The position numbers were made by a program, and so were the translations under genes. Below the pieces are notes generated by a model. That model was not told the origin of the DNA. It saw only the letters and a list, made by a program, of their open reading frames with translations, and did no database searches. From assembly GCA_900541565.1 (NCBI GenBank), contig UQKB01000007.1, positions 1-64,000 of the forward strand: a stretch of 64,000 bases of DNA. Direction: 5' to 3'. Positions within the stretch are counted from its first letter, which is position 1. Each line of letters begins with the position of its first letter. This document shows positions 21,101 to 29,084 of this stretch, piece by piece. This DNA comes from an uncultured Oscillospiraceae bacterium (lineage in GTDB: Bacteria > Bacillota > Clostridia > Oscillospirales > Acutalibacteraceae).

Positions 21101-22010
21101 TAAAATCGTTGGTTTTATTGTTGAGCGTTATATATACGTCCTGGTAGGTTTCCTGCGTAACCGGCAAATTAAACAGCTCGTGCGTCTGCGCATGGTTGTC
21201 GCCGCTTTCGCGCAGCGCGCCTTTTTTGGATATAATGGCATTAAAATAATGGATCTGTGGATCGGTAATTTCCAGCGTATAATAGTACCAACCGTTGCCT
21301 TCTTCATCCATGGCGCCCTGCGGCCCTTGTAAATCTGCCGGCATATCGCTGTCTCCCCAGCCGCCGGAAAGCAGCGTTTCCGCACGGTCCAAATCGGGCT
21401 GCTGGTCCTCCGTGCCGTCGCCGTAGGCCCATGTGTACAGATAGGGGCTCAGCGCAGATCCCGGGTACGGCCTGACATGCACCGTTACATAACGGGTTCC
21501 TCCTCCCGTTTCTACCCTGCGCACGGCTGTGGTAATACGGTTATTCTCATCGTATCCTACGTCATATGTACGGGAAAGCTGCAGGCTTTGGTTCGCCGCT
21601 TGTCCACCCCCCATATATTTTGCAACAGCCGTCAGCTTCAGCGTATGCGCTTCTTCCGTATATGCGGCTTTCACATACGTTTTTTTTCCGCTCGCTTCAT
21701 CAAGGCCGGCAACCTTTGTAAAGCCCTGTGCAAACGTGCCGTCGTCCGCGTCAAAAACAAAATAGTCCGCCTCTTCTCCAACCGGCAGCCCGCTGTTGTC
21801 CGGGTCATCCGGCGAAGCGTTTAAGTAGTACGCAGCAACCACTCCCAGCGCACTTTTGGCATTTAAATAGGCCTGTCTCTGGTCAATATTCTCTGTAGTC
21901 AGCCGCATGCTTAAAACAGCCGCTGTTAAAAGCGCGGCCGTTAAAATAAACAGCACGGCCGCTATAACAATCGTTGTAACAAGGCCAAAGCCCCTTTTTG
22001 TATTTTTCAA
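18111..22010 (-). CDS. Giant tip-type prepilin with tandem starch-binding-like (CBM26) modules
   Basis: About 1299 residues from a TTG at 22010 with AAGGTG seven bases upstream (MKNTKRGFGLVTTIV); an in-frame TTG at 22058 has a weaker RBS. The prepilin site is KRG|FGLVT, with Thr in place of Glu at +5, as in GspK/PilX tip pilins. Beyond the helix lie about four modules at residues ~176-300, 332-436, 464-600 and 626-712. The last has the CBM26 pattern: VYFRDTLGW, IYAYSW, WPGTRM, YYIEL and FIIFNDG. The first has PYLYTW, GNGWYYYTLEI and a similar close. After that come a helical stretch (~720-885) and beta-rich C-terminal regions without a recognised family. CBM26 domains bind starch-type glucans. 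The inference is a pilus-tip adhesin for starch or glycogen. Confidence 0.75.
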   Translation of the reverse strand: MKNTKRGFGLVTTIVIAAVLFILTAALLTAAVLSMRLTTENIDQRQAYLNAKSALGVVAAYYLNASPDDPDNSGLPVGEEADYFVFDADDGTFAQGFTKVAGLDEASGKKTYVKAAYTEEAHTLKLTAVAKYMGGGQAANQSLQLSRTYDVGYDENNRITTAVRRVETGGGTRYVTVHVRPYPGSALSPYLYTWAYGDGTEDQQPDLDRAETLLSGGWGDSDMPADLQGPQGAMDEEGNGWYYYTLEITDPQIHYFNAIISKKGALRESGDNHAQTHELFNLPVTQETYQDVYITLNNKTNDFTDFRGTTLDGKTQPNSLTQYVTSYVEADHTTVHVRMQGEVTDSWSAAPQLAVQNVDGSVLVDRNLTSYMDTVETVYTGGAMQYEGYGWYRIDVPTDGDFVFTLTGSLDGENIQVDAGTVNGGTDNEIWVAVNKNGTAAVENDEASANRKFQEWGDSTAGDYTTVNVKGLALGEDSAAQVGIDYYLPQDDSGFTGTWTMQGQPMASNKGGKVQYYNVYMQKYKDSENQLQSRSYTTYGDETVRAGNSRTCYYEEWYSFKIPTTGNYTVAFRGLSGQYPDQETVPVQNMTGNIWITLDTDQETNGQLSDLSVYTFDPEENYAQGTTNVYFRDTLGWTEQGGGIYAYSWGTETADWPGTRMQYDREEGLYYIELASSFPFIIFNDGTQDRATAQQTEILSLQGVEGKILYDNKTATWENYIHPKTQLEQAIQDAVAALNRSTVKGVDADGNQGIEEVFFTVLQGVDGSSGIIQEAEEILNDPLSTSEQYREQTETLNRYVAAVRSCSEAVYQARTYLPGYDEYALYHADNIVFTQDSLQTLKDAHKEVMLVYEDSGVSYTEIASSALALRRVMDNMEQVLTGAEEGGAPGASQAIVALMDRAGWTGEASPLYRVKGEKYKDGTQITNVAGFDEKVIYTNSQGYYLYYISFTGEQDTARNVQFTVNANQSVPLDKIKAGEIWVYDNQKETWSESSSDDSVVIYTSSISGSRGEEKIYQSETGEGFQLVFLYDTTVTYDGASYVIFAGVYPISASDYPDGINLFSAKAKDFFTNPEQFGMAAGGKDASAADVGWVADDGTLASAGPAGSIDEAVNFLVGGKLAAYTPTQGLSNASLTAAELEAAGAGHSMTGSNGQFPSFAVYYAKSIHFRWVQQGVTGEMPDLTDKDVSFYSDNITFACTELSVYETGSGVLRGSFKVGKAEGTGNFDHTIRFYTDVQINIIKPDGSVDTQKSFMIRSGTYKLRGEVDLFAFNEELEKGTDGKVRSVDLMNLTGGSYSHD

Positions 22011-22143
22011 TCGCCAACACCTTTTTTCGTAAGCCTCTATGTATTTTTTCGATAACAATTACAGCCAGCCTATGCTGCGGCAGCATATGGCATTTTGCAG
22101 CATGCTTTTAAAAATCCAGTATCTCATGATACAATACACAACT

Positions 22144-22172
22144 ATTATACCGTATCTTGATGTACGGACCAA
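22144..22172 (-). promoter_or_regulatory. Promoter of the minor pilin operon
   Basis: On the minus strand TTGGTC (22172-22167), 17 bases, TATAAT (22149-22144). The leader to the giant pilin start is about 125 bases. It is divergent from the pilA promoter about 150 bases away. Confidence 0.6.
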
Positions 22173-22214
22173 CAAAAAGACACAGATTTTTTATACAAAT
22201 GTCCGGTATCATTT

Positions 22215-22230
22215 TTGTAAACATTTACAA
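22215..22230. promoter_or_regulatory. Palindrome between divergent pilus promoters
   Basis: TTGTAAACATTTACAA has two perfect 7-base arms around CA. It lies between the leftward minor-pilin promoter and the rightward pilA promoter, a natural place for an operator acting on both. No regulator is identified. Confidence 0.35.
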
Positions 22231-22324
22231 TGATTATGCTTTTTCTTTCTTTTGTATCAAGTATTTGTCTCTTTTCACCATAAATTGCTTTCTTTTTTCT
22301 ACAAAGCAATTTTTATATAAAAGA

Positions 22325-22354
22325 TTGACAATCTCTTACGCAGTAAAGTACACT
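22325..22354 (+). promoter_or_regulatory. Likely promoter of the major pilin gene
   Basis: TTGACA (22325-22330), 18 bases, TACACT (22349-22354). Transcription would begin near 22361, just before the hairpin at 22368-22398. Confidence 0.5.
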
Positions 22355-22367
22355 ATATTATAGTTGG

Positions 22368-22398
22368 CAAAAGCGGCCATAAAGCATGGCCGCTTTTG
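22368..22398 (+). promoter_or_regulatory. Perfect 13-bp stem in the pilin mRNA leader
   Basis: CAAAAGCGGCCAT (22368-22380) pairs perfectly with ATGGCCGCTTTTG (22386-22398) around a 5-base loop. It begins within about 10 bases of the predicted transcript start and is about 50 bases ahead of the pilin start codon. A stable hairpin at the very 5' end usually protects an abundant mRNA. The short T-rich tail (TTTTGCTTC) makes attenuation possible but less likely. Confidence 0.55.
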
Positions 22399-22450
22399 CT
22401 TCATTGGTTTTCTGTTTTGTAACGCAGGGTTAAAAGAAAGAGGTAAAAGC

Positions 22451-22954
22451 ATGCAAAAATTGGCAACAGCTCCTACAGTGCTGCAAAAGCTGCAGGCAAA
22501 AAAAAATAAAAAAGGTTTTACGCTGGTCGAGCTTGTAATCGTTATCGCAATACTGGCCATTTTGGCGTCCATTGCAATTCCGGTCGTTATCTCAACCATC
22601 AATTCCGCAAACGTCAGTACCTTTACAAGCGACACAGCAACGATGGAAATGCTCCTGAAGGCTGCAATCAACGAACAAATTGCAGACGTACAAACTACAT
22701 ATACCGACGGAACGAGCGAAGTAACAACAGGCGGGGATGAATCTGTCACAATTGCACAGATTGCTCATACAAACGGGTTTAGTACCGAAAACCTGACAAA
22801 AGAAATTGACGGCGTGCGGTACGGCATGGTCTGGGATGGAGCAACAGGAACGCTGACTGCAACCCGCGGGACCTCGTCGACTGCTCCACCGGGCTCACTT
22901 CTGGCTACCACTACCATAGACCCAGACGGCAACGTCACCGGGACACAGGCATAA
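22451..22954 (+). CDS. pilA: Major type IV pilin (PilA-like)
   Basis: 167 residues from the ATG at 22451, ten bases after AGAGG; the longer in-frame ORF has no RBS. A basic leader ends NKKG, then FTLVELVIVIAILAILASIAIPVV, an almost ideal type IV pilin helix with Phe at +1 and Glu at +5. The mature domain is about 135 residues, short and Thr/Ala-rich, with no Cys pair. Its own promoter and a terminator 18 bases after the stop suggest it is expressed separately and at high level from the assembly genes. Confidence 0.92.
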   Translation: MQKLATAPTVLQKLQAKKNKKGFTLVELVIVIAILAILASIAIPVVISTINSANVSTFTSDTATMEMLLKAAINEQIADVQTTYTDGTSEVTTGGDESVTIAQIAHTNGFSTENLTKEIDGVRYGMVWDGATGTLTATRGTSSTAPPGSLLATTTIDPDGNVTGTQA

Positions 22955-22972
22955 CCGTTTTCTTCGCTTTTC

Positions 22973-23000
22973 AAGCCCGCCAAAGCGGGCTTTTCTTTTT
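22973..23000 (+). terminator. Terminator of pilA
   Basis: AAGCCCGC (22973-22980), loop CAAA, GCGGGCTT (22985-22992), then TTCTTTTT. Confidence 0.85.
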
Positions 23001-23013
23001 CTTTCATAAAAAT

Positions 23014-23042
23014 TTGACAAATATATTTCTTTTAGCTAAAAA
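23014..23042 (+). promoter_or_regulatory. Promoter of the pilus assembly operon
   Basis: TTGACA (23014-23019), 17 bases, TAAAAA (23037-23042), just after the pilA terminator and about 110 bases before the pilM/N gene. It would drive the six-gene assembly operon ending at pilC. Confidence 0.6.
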
Positions 23043-23154
23043 ACCTATACAGATTTGTCTGTAAAATATACACAGGCTTATATAGGATAAAGCATTTTTA
23101 GTTACGTATGATTTATACAGCCCGTTTAACCGATTATATAAGGTGGTGCTCCAC

Positions 23155-24840
23155 TTGAAATTTACCATATTACAGATAAGCAGCCAGTATATCTGCCTGA
23201 CACCTGCAGAAACAGTCAAAGCAAAATATACTGGGGAAAAACGCAAAAGAAGCCTTTTTGCGCAGCCGGGCAGCCAAACGGTATTTGGTCCCTCCCTGAT
23301 CTTTGCGCTTCCGCAGGAACTGAAGGACGACCCCCTGCACGGCGGCAGCCGGTTTGCAGAATTTGTTTTAAGCTGCGGGCGGCAGGCAGGCTTTTCTATG
23401 GAAGATATCATCCTTTGCCCCGACCGGCAGAACATTGTCACAAAAGAATACCAGCACGCCGCCGCCAAGGAAAAGTTTGTGCATTCGTTTGCCGTGCTCG
23501 AAACGGAATCGGTCATTTCAGACGATGTAGCCGACTACTCGATCATCAGCTGCGAATACGGCAGCGAACACGGCAAAACAACCAACAGCAACGAGCTCAA
23601 CGCTGCGCTGTTTGCCATGCCGCTTTCTCTGATTGAAGCGCTCAAAAAGGCCTTTGAAGAACAGCACATGCGCATTTACAGGATCATCCCGCCAGGCGCC
23701 GCCATATTGCGCGGCGCACGCCGGATCGTCAACAGCATCAATTTGGTTGCGGCCATTTTAAGCCTGGATGCTTGCGACATGCGGATTACCGTTGTTAAAA
23801 ACGGTGCGATCTTATACTCGCAGTCCTTTGATTCCCCTGTAGGTGATTTTGCACAGGTCGTCGCTAAAATCCGCGGCATTCGCCTGACCGATGCGGTACA
23901 GGCCGTAAATGAAGAAGGCATTTTGGAAATTATGGAAAACCTGCAATCGCCGCAGGCGGTCCGCAGCTTGCAAACGATTCTGGACTATGCAACGGGCGAT
24001 ATTTTAAGAAACCTGCGTATGGTGCTTGGAAGCCAACGGCTTGAGCTGGATAAAATATACCTGGCAGACCATTTTGCCGGTCTTCCCAACCTGCCCAAAT
24101 ATTTGCGCGAACTTGGCTTTTCCATGGAAATTGACAGCGTAGATACCTCCTATACGCCTGAAAACATCCCCATTATTACAGACGTTGCCGTAGAAAACGG
24201 GTACAGGTCGTCAAGCTATTATATGCTTTCCGGTCTGGTTGCACTTGCAAACGCCGGCCAGTGCGATTTTTTAAACGGTATCCACTCTGCAAAACGCCGC
24301 AGCTCCAATATCGGCAAATATGCTACCATTGCGCTTGGCGCAACGGTAAGCGCTGTTATGCTGGCCGTCGGCGGCCTGTATGGCTTCTCCTATTTGCAAC
24401 AAGCTATCGATTATTCCAAACTGTCCGACCCCCAGTACGCCGAGGTACGGGAATGGATTGCAAAAGACCAGGAACTTTCCACCAGGATCGCCAATGTAGA
24501 AAGCGACAAAGCCGCGCTTCCCCAAGCTCCTGCCGCCGTACGGGAAATTGTCAGCCAGCTATACACGCAAATCACCGACGAGGTGTTTTTTGTAAACTCC
24601 TACAGCATCAACAATGACGAAAACCTGATTACGCTGAACTTTTATGTAGACGACTTTGACGCTTATGTAAAGCTCAAAGCAGAAGTGGAACGCAACGCAT
24701 ATTTTACAATTGCCATTCCCTTCTCCTATACAAGCAACCCGGAACAGGGCAACGGCAGCTGCACCGTAACACTTTCCGTAAATACGCAAAATTCCCGCGG
24801 TGAATCCGTACAGTCCATGCAAGGGGGTGCCGGCCAATGA
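23155..24840 (+). CDS. PilM-PilN fusion-like pilus assembly protein
   Basis: 561 residues from TTG at 23155, eight bases after AGGTGG; two upstream in-frame GTG codons overlap that RBS. Residues ~1-370 have the position and overall look of an actin-like PilM (ILSLDACDMRITVVKNGAILYSQSF is the nucleotide-binding-like strand pair), though motifs are weak. A single membrane helix at ~390-412 (IALGATVSAVMLAVGGLYGFSYL) follows, then a coiled/ferredoxin-like periplasmic-type domain as in PilN. A cytoplasmic PilM joined to a bitopic PilN in one chain would fix the usual PilM-PilN pair. It is followed with a 4-base overlap by pilO. Confidence 0.75.
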   Translation: MKFTILQISSQYICLTPAETVKAKYTGEKRKRSLFAQPGSQTVFGPSLIFALPQELKDDPLHGGSRFAEFVLSCGRQAGFSMEDIILCPDRQNIVTKEYQHAAAKEKFVHSFAVLETESVISDDVADYSIISCEYGSEHGKTTNSNELNAALFAMPLSLIEALKKAFEEQHMRIYRIIPPGAAILRGARRIVNSINLVAAILSLDACDMRITVVKNGAILYSQSFDSPVGDFAQVVAKIRGIRLTDAVQAVNEEGILEIMENLQSPQAVRSLQTILDYATGDILRNLRMVLGSQRLELDKIYLADHFAGLPNLPKYLRELGFSMEIDSVDTSYTPENIPIITDVAVENGYRSSSYYMLSGLVALANAGQCDFLNGIHSAKRRSSNIGKYATIALGATVSAVMLAVGGLYGFSYLQQAIDYSKLSDPQYAEVREWIAKDQELSTRIANVESDKAALPQAPAAVREIVSQLYTQITDEVFFVNSYSINNDENLITLNFYVDDFDAYVKLKAEVERNAYFTIAIPFSYTSNPEQGNGSCTVTLSVNTQNSRGESVQSMQGGAGQ

Positions 24841-25481
24841 TCGTTATGGGCAAAAAAATCCCGTCTTACCTGGTCGGGCTTTTTATCATCCTTCTGGCGT
24901 TGGCGCTGTTTGTGCCGCTTGTGCTGATGCCATATCTTTCAAACAGGCCAGTCATGGAGCAGCAGCATGCACAGGCGCAGGCCACGCTGCGGCTGTATGA
25001 AGCCAGACGCAACAGTATAGAAGAATACAAAAACCATGTCAACGACCTTCAGTCGCGTTGGGACGAGCTGGAAGCGGAAATGTTTGTAACGGCCGACAGC
25101 ACAGCCAACGATTTAAACCAGATGTTTTCCGACCTTGGCATTACGCCCATGTCCATCAATATATCGGACGAGCAGGAAGTTCTCCCGGCAGAAACCTCTT
25201 CTACCGGCGACCCGCTGTGTTCTATAGATATTGCGTTAAGCTTTACGGCTTCTCCCAACAAGGTGCTGGATGTAATTGATTTTTTTGAGCAGGAATCCGA
25301 CGGCTCCTACTATATCCGTACCCTCAACTTTTCAACCGTTACCCAGACAGACAGCCAAAACGGTGTTCCCGTTGCAAGGGGCGACTTAAACACCTCCATG
25401 AATATTTCGCTTTATTACTTTCAGGCGGATGCTCCCTCCGCACAGGCACAAACACCGTCGTCTGCAAATACAGCGGCATGA
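24837..25481 (+). CDS. pilO: PilO-like pilus assembly protein
   Basis: 214 residues, start overlapping the previous stop as ATGA. One N-terminal membrane helix (residues ~10-32), a coiled-coil segment (EQQHAQAQATLRLYEARRN) and a C-terminal alpha/beta domain with a Ser/Ala/Gln-rich tail: the architecture of PilO, which dimerises with PilN and links it to the PilB/PilC motor. Sequence is divergent, so the name rests on architecture and position. Confidence 0.75.
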   Translation: MIVMGKKIPSYLVGLFIILLALALFVPLVLMPYLSNRPVMEQQHAQAQATLRLYEARRNSIEEYKNHVNDLQSRWDELEAEMFVTADSTANDLNQMFSDLGITPMSINISDEQEVLPAETSSTGDPLCSIDIALSFTASPNKVLDVIDFFEQESDGSYYIRTLNFSTVTQTDSQNGVPVARGDLNTSMNISLYYFQADAPSAQAQTPSSANTAA

Positions 25482-26233
25482 TGTACCGTCCATTTTCTGC
25501 CGCTTTTGCTGTAAGCCTTGTGCTGGTCGTACTCTCTACAGCCGGGATCGTCTATCTTGCGTTTCTTTTGTGTAACCGTGCGCCTGCTGCCTGGTTTTGC
25601 GACTATGGAGAAACACCTTCGCCAAAGGCCGCATGCGGCACGCGCTTTTCCTACCGGCGTGTTGGGATCCCCTGCACGGTTTTGCTTTGTGTTTGTAACG
25701 CGCTGTGTTTTTTTCTATACGGGGTATGCCTGTACAGCGCTTTATTGTGTCTGTCCATGATACTTATGCTCCTGATTGCGCTGAGCGACAGAAAATATAC
25801 CATCATTCCCGACCAGTTTACCGCCGCGCTTGCTCTTCTTTGCGCCGCCGGTGCCGTATGCGATCTGCTGTCCGGCCAGTTTTTTATTACAAGCTGGTGG
25901 TCGCCGCTTGCAGGCGGTGCCTGTGGGGCTGCGCTTTTTCTTCTTTTAAACCTTTTCAGCCGCGCGCTTTATAAAAAGGACGGGATCGGTTTTGGTGATG
26001 TAAAGCTTTTTGGCGCACTTGGGATTTTATTGGGCTTTCCGGCCGTCTTTTTAGGCTTTATTTTTTTACTGTTTACGGCGTTTTTCCATATTCTTTTTTT
26101 ACTGGCGGCAAAAAAGATCAAAAGTGGGTTCTACCTTCCCATGGGACCGTACATTTGCGCAGGCTGCGCGCTGCTGATCCTATTGCGCACGCCCGTTTAC
26201 CGTCTTGCCGCATGGTATTTACAGCTGCTTTGA
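25478..26233 (+). CDS. pilD: Prepilin peptidase (A24 family, PilD)
   Basis: 251 residues, about eight hydrophobic helices, start overlapping pilO by 4 bases. Both catalytic aspartates are present: ALSDRKYTIIPD and GFGDVKLFGALG. The N-terminal zinc-cysteine domain of proteobacterial PilD is replaced by a short CDYGE-type segment, as in other Firmicutes enzymes. It should cleave the leaders of the four prepilins here; whether it also N-methylates is unclear. Confidence 0.93.
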   Translation: MMYRPFSAAFAVSLVLVVLSTAGIVYLAFLLCNRAPAAWFCDYGETPSPKAACGTRFSYRRVGIPCTVLLCVCNALCFFLYGVCLYSALLCLSMILMLLIALSDRKYTIIPDQFTAALALLCAAGAVCDLLSGQFFITSWWSPLAGGACGAALFLLLNLFSRALYKKDGIGFGDVKLFGALGILLGFPAVFLGFIFLLFTAFFHILFLLAAKKIKSGFYLPMGPYICAGCALLILLRTPVYRLAAWYLQLL

Positions 26234-26273
26234 CTGTAACCCGATTCCGTTGTAAAGGAGCAAACAAAACCAT

Positions 26274-27965
26274 ATGAAAGCATCCAATCTTAAGCTTGGT
26301 GAAATTCTGATCAAGTCCGGCGCAATCACCCCCGATGTTTTACAGCAGTGCCTGGACAAACAAAAACATGCAGGAAAACGCATTGGCGAAATTCTCACAG
26401 AGGAAAAGTATATTTCTGAACAAACACTTTGCAAGGCGCTGGCCCAGCAGTTTTCCATGCCGTATATAGATCTGCAAAGCGTAGAGATCGACCCGAAAAT
26501 AGCAGAAATTGTGCCTGAAAATATTTCTGTTGCAAATCATATTATCCCAATCTCTTTTGATGACAAATCCCTGACGGTCGCCATGTCCGACCCTCTTGAC
26601 TATAAGGCGATCAATACCCTGGGTAATTATACCCGTCATCGGATTAACGCGGTGCTGGCCGAGGCCTCTTCTATCCTGGAAAAACAGCGGGAGCTGTATG
26701 CGACCAAAAAGGCGTTCAGCGAAGCGCAGGAGTTTGTCAGCGCGCAAATGTCAAAAGGGCAAAGCGAAGAACAAAGCGCCATAAATACCGTATCGGAAGA
26801 TCAACCCATTATCCGTTTTGTCAACAATATGATCGAGCAGGCCGTCTATATGAAGGCCAGCGATATCCATATCGAGCCTATGGAAAAGAAAATGCGCATC
26901 CGTTTTCGCATTGACGGCAGGCTGATCCAATACCTGGAAACAGGGCCGGATCTGATTCCTTCCGTCACCAGCCGTATCAAATTTATCGGCGGCATGAACA
27001 TTGCCGAAAAGCGTCTGCCGCAGGACGGGCGTCTGCATTATCGTGCGGGCAACACAGAGGTGGACATGCGTATTTCTGTTATGCCGAGCGTTTTTGGGGA
27101 AAAGGTCGTGATCCGTATCACCACGGCGCTTGGTATTACAATGGACAAATATGGGATTGGCTTTTTGCCGGAAAACCTTGCCGTTTTCGAATCCCTTCTA
27201 AAAAGCAACCGCGGCATTATTTTACTTACAGGCGCGACAGGTTCGGGCAAGTCCACAACCCTGTACACGGCGCTTAAAGAAATACAGCGCGACGACATCA
27301 ATATCGTCACAGTAGAAAATCCCGTTGAAATGATTATCCCCGGCATCACCCAGGTAGATATCAACGACAAAGCCGGCCTTACCTTTGCAAACGTTTTGCG
27401 GTCCATTTTAAGGCAGGATCCGGACATCATCATGATCGGTGAAATCCGCGACCGCGAAACAGCCGAAATCGCCTCCCGCGCCGCCATCACCGGGCACCTG
27501 GTTCTGTCCACCCTGCATACCTACAGCGCTGCAAGCTCCGTTATACGCCTTGTGGATATGGGTGTTGCGCCGTTTATGGTCACTTCGGCAGTATTGGGTG
27601 TCGTTGCCCAGCGCCTTGTCCGCAAGCTGTGCTTAAACTGCCGCGAAGCCTATTATGCAAATGAGGACGAGCTTCGCTTTCTCAGCCTGCCTTCCGGAAC
27701 AAAGCAAAAAATTTACCGTGAAAAGGGCTGCGATAAATGCAACCGGACAGGCACGAAGGGTCGAACCGCCGTACATGAGATCATGCGCGTTACCGGCCCA
27801 ATCCGGGCTGCAATCCACGCGGGCGAAAGCACGGCGCGCATCAACGAAATCGCGCTTAAAGAAGGCATGCTTCCCATGCGCGAAAATTTAAGGCGGCTTG
27901 TGCGTAACGGCACAATTTCCATTACAACAATGCTGGACGCCGCCATGGACGACGACATACTTTAA
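26274..27965 (+). CDS. pilB: Type IV pilus extension ATPase PilB
   Basis: 563 residues. N-terminal T2SSE_N domain (1-150, LGEILIKSGAI and PYIDLQSVEIDP), then the GspE-type ATPase: Walker A GATGSGKSTTLYTAL, Asp box, Walker B IMIGEIRDRETAEIA, His box. A C-terminal zinc loop has CLNC and CDKC. This is the hexameric motor that polymerises pilin. A 40-base gap separates it from pilD; pilT follows after 18 bases. Confidence 0.95.
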   Translation: MKASNLKLGEILIKSGAITPDVLQQCLDKQKHAGKRIGEILTEEKYISEQTLCKALAQQFSMPYIDLQSVEIDPKIAEIVPENISVANHIIPISFDDKSLTVAMSDPLDYKAINTLGNYTRHRINAVLAEASSILEKQRELYATKKAFSEAQEFVSAQMSKGQSEEQSAINTVSEDQPIIRFVNNMIEQAVYMKASDIHIEPMEKKMRIRFRIDGRLIQYLETGPDLIPSVTSRIKFIGGMNIAEKRLPQDGRLHYRAGNTEVDMRISVMPSVFGEKVVIRITTALGITMDKYGIGFLPENLAVFESLLKSNRGIILLTGATGSGKSTTLYTALKEIQRDDINIVTVENPVEMIIPGITQVDINDKAGLTFANVLRSILRQDPDIIMIGEIRDRETAEIASRAAITGHLVLSTLHTYSAASSVIRLVDMGVAPFMVTSAVLGVVAQRLVRKLCLNCREAYYANEDELRFLSLPSGTKQKIYREKGCDKCNRTGTKGRTAVHEIMRVTGPIRAAIHAGESTARINEIALKEGMLPMRENLRRLVRNGTISITTMLDAAMDDDIL

Positions 27966-27983
27966 AAAAGGGGCTGCAAAGCT

Positions 27984-29078
27984 ATGGATTTTTATGCCTT
28001 TATCCGCGACGCCGTAATCGCTGGTGCATCGGACATCCATTGTGCCGCGGGCAATAAGCCCGCCCTGCGCATACACGGAAAAATTTGCTTTTCAGAAGAC
28101 CATCCGCTTTTAACCGATGAGGAAGTCCTGGACTGCATTCGTCAGGTGCTGTCTTCTGCACATTACGCCCGTTTTCAGGAAGCAGGCGATATAGACGCCG
28201 CCGCAAATATAAAAGACTTTGGCCGCTTCCGCATCAACGCATTTCATCAACGCAACGGCGCTGCACTGGTTATGCGTGTCGTTCACGCACAACCGCCCGA
28301 AATCAACACACTAAATCTTCCTGCTTCTATCGATAAAATTTTAAACCTGCAAGAAGGCCTGGTGCTTGTAACAGGCCCTTCCGGCAGCGGAAAAACCACA
28401 ACGCTTGCAGCCTTGATCCACGAAATGAACAAAAAACGCTGTCTGCATATTGTTACGATTGAAGACCCCGTTGAATACATCCACACGCCCATCCGCTGTA
28501 TAATCAACCAGCGGGAGGTCGGGACAGACAGCCTGAGCTATTCCACTGCGCTGCGCGCAGTCCTGCGTGAAAATCCCGATGTTATTCTAATTGGTGAAAT
28601 TCGGGATCCAGAATCCATGACCATGGCCCTTTCTGCAGCCGAAACGGGGCATCTTGTCTTTTCCACTTTACATACAGAAGGCGCTGCAAAAACAATTGAC
28701 CGTATGGTCGACCTGTTCCCGGTAAGCCGTCAGCAGCAGGTGCTCGGTCAGCTTTCCACCACGCTCAAAGCGGTTATTTCACAAAGATTGCTCCCCCGGG
28801 CGGACATTTCCGGGCAGATCGGCGCTTTTGAAATGATGTTTGTAAACTCTGCGGTCGCAAACCTGATCCGCGAAAATAAAACTGCGCAAATCGACCAGAT
28901 CATCCAGCTTAATAAAAACGCAGGTATGCTTACCAGAAACGCAAGCATCCAGCTTCTTCTGGAAAACGGCTATATCACACCGGAAACGGCACGGCGCTAC
29001 AGCCTTCATACAGACAGCCCGTCGGCTGCGGGCATGCCGCCGTATCCAAATATTTCACTTTATCCAGAGCAGAGGTGA
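27984..29078 (+). CDS. pilT: Pilus retraction ATPase PilT
   Basis: 364 residues. N-terminal PAS-like part (ASDIHCAAGNKPALRIHGKI), Walker A GPSGSGKTTTLAAL, Walker B VILIGEIRDPESM, and the AETGHLVFSTLHTEGA His box. The AIRNLIREGK-type segment near the end appears as NLIRENKTAQIDQ. Its presence implies retractable pili and hence possible twitching, DNA uptake or pulling on bound substrate. Confidence 0.95.
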   Translation: MDFYAFIRDAVIAGASDIHCAAGNKPALRIHGKICFSEDHPLLTDEEVLDCIRQVLSSAHYARFQEAGDIDAAANIKDFGRFRINAFHQRNGAALVMRVVHAQPPEINTLNLPASIDKILNLQEGLVLVTGPSGSGKTTTLAALIHEMNKKRCLHIVTIEDPVEYIHTPIRCIINQREVGTDSLSYSTALRAVLRENPDVILIGEIRDPESMTMALSAAETGHLVFSTLHTEGAAKTIDRMVDLFPVSRQQQVLGQLSTTLKAVISQRLLPRADISGQIGAFEMMFVNSAVANLIRENKTAQIDQIIQLNKNAGMLTRNASIQLLLENGYITPETARRYSLHTDSPSAAGMPPYPNISLYPEQR

Positions 29079-29084
29079 CCCCGC

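Noticed and set aside
19845..21332. 495-codon open frame opposite the giant pilin gene
   Set aside because: No RBS, no known domain, and the opposite strand has a clear protein with repeated modules; it is a composition effect.
27984..29078. pilT as a second extension ATPase
   Set aside because: It lacks the N-terminal T2SSE_N domain and zinc loop of PilB and has the PilT-type N-terminal part.
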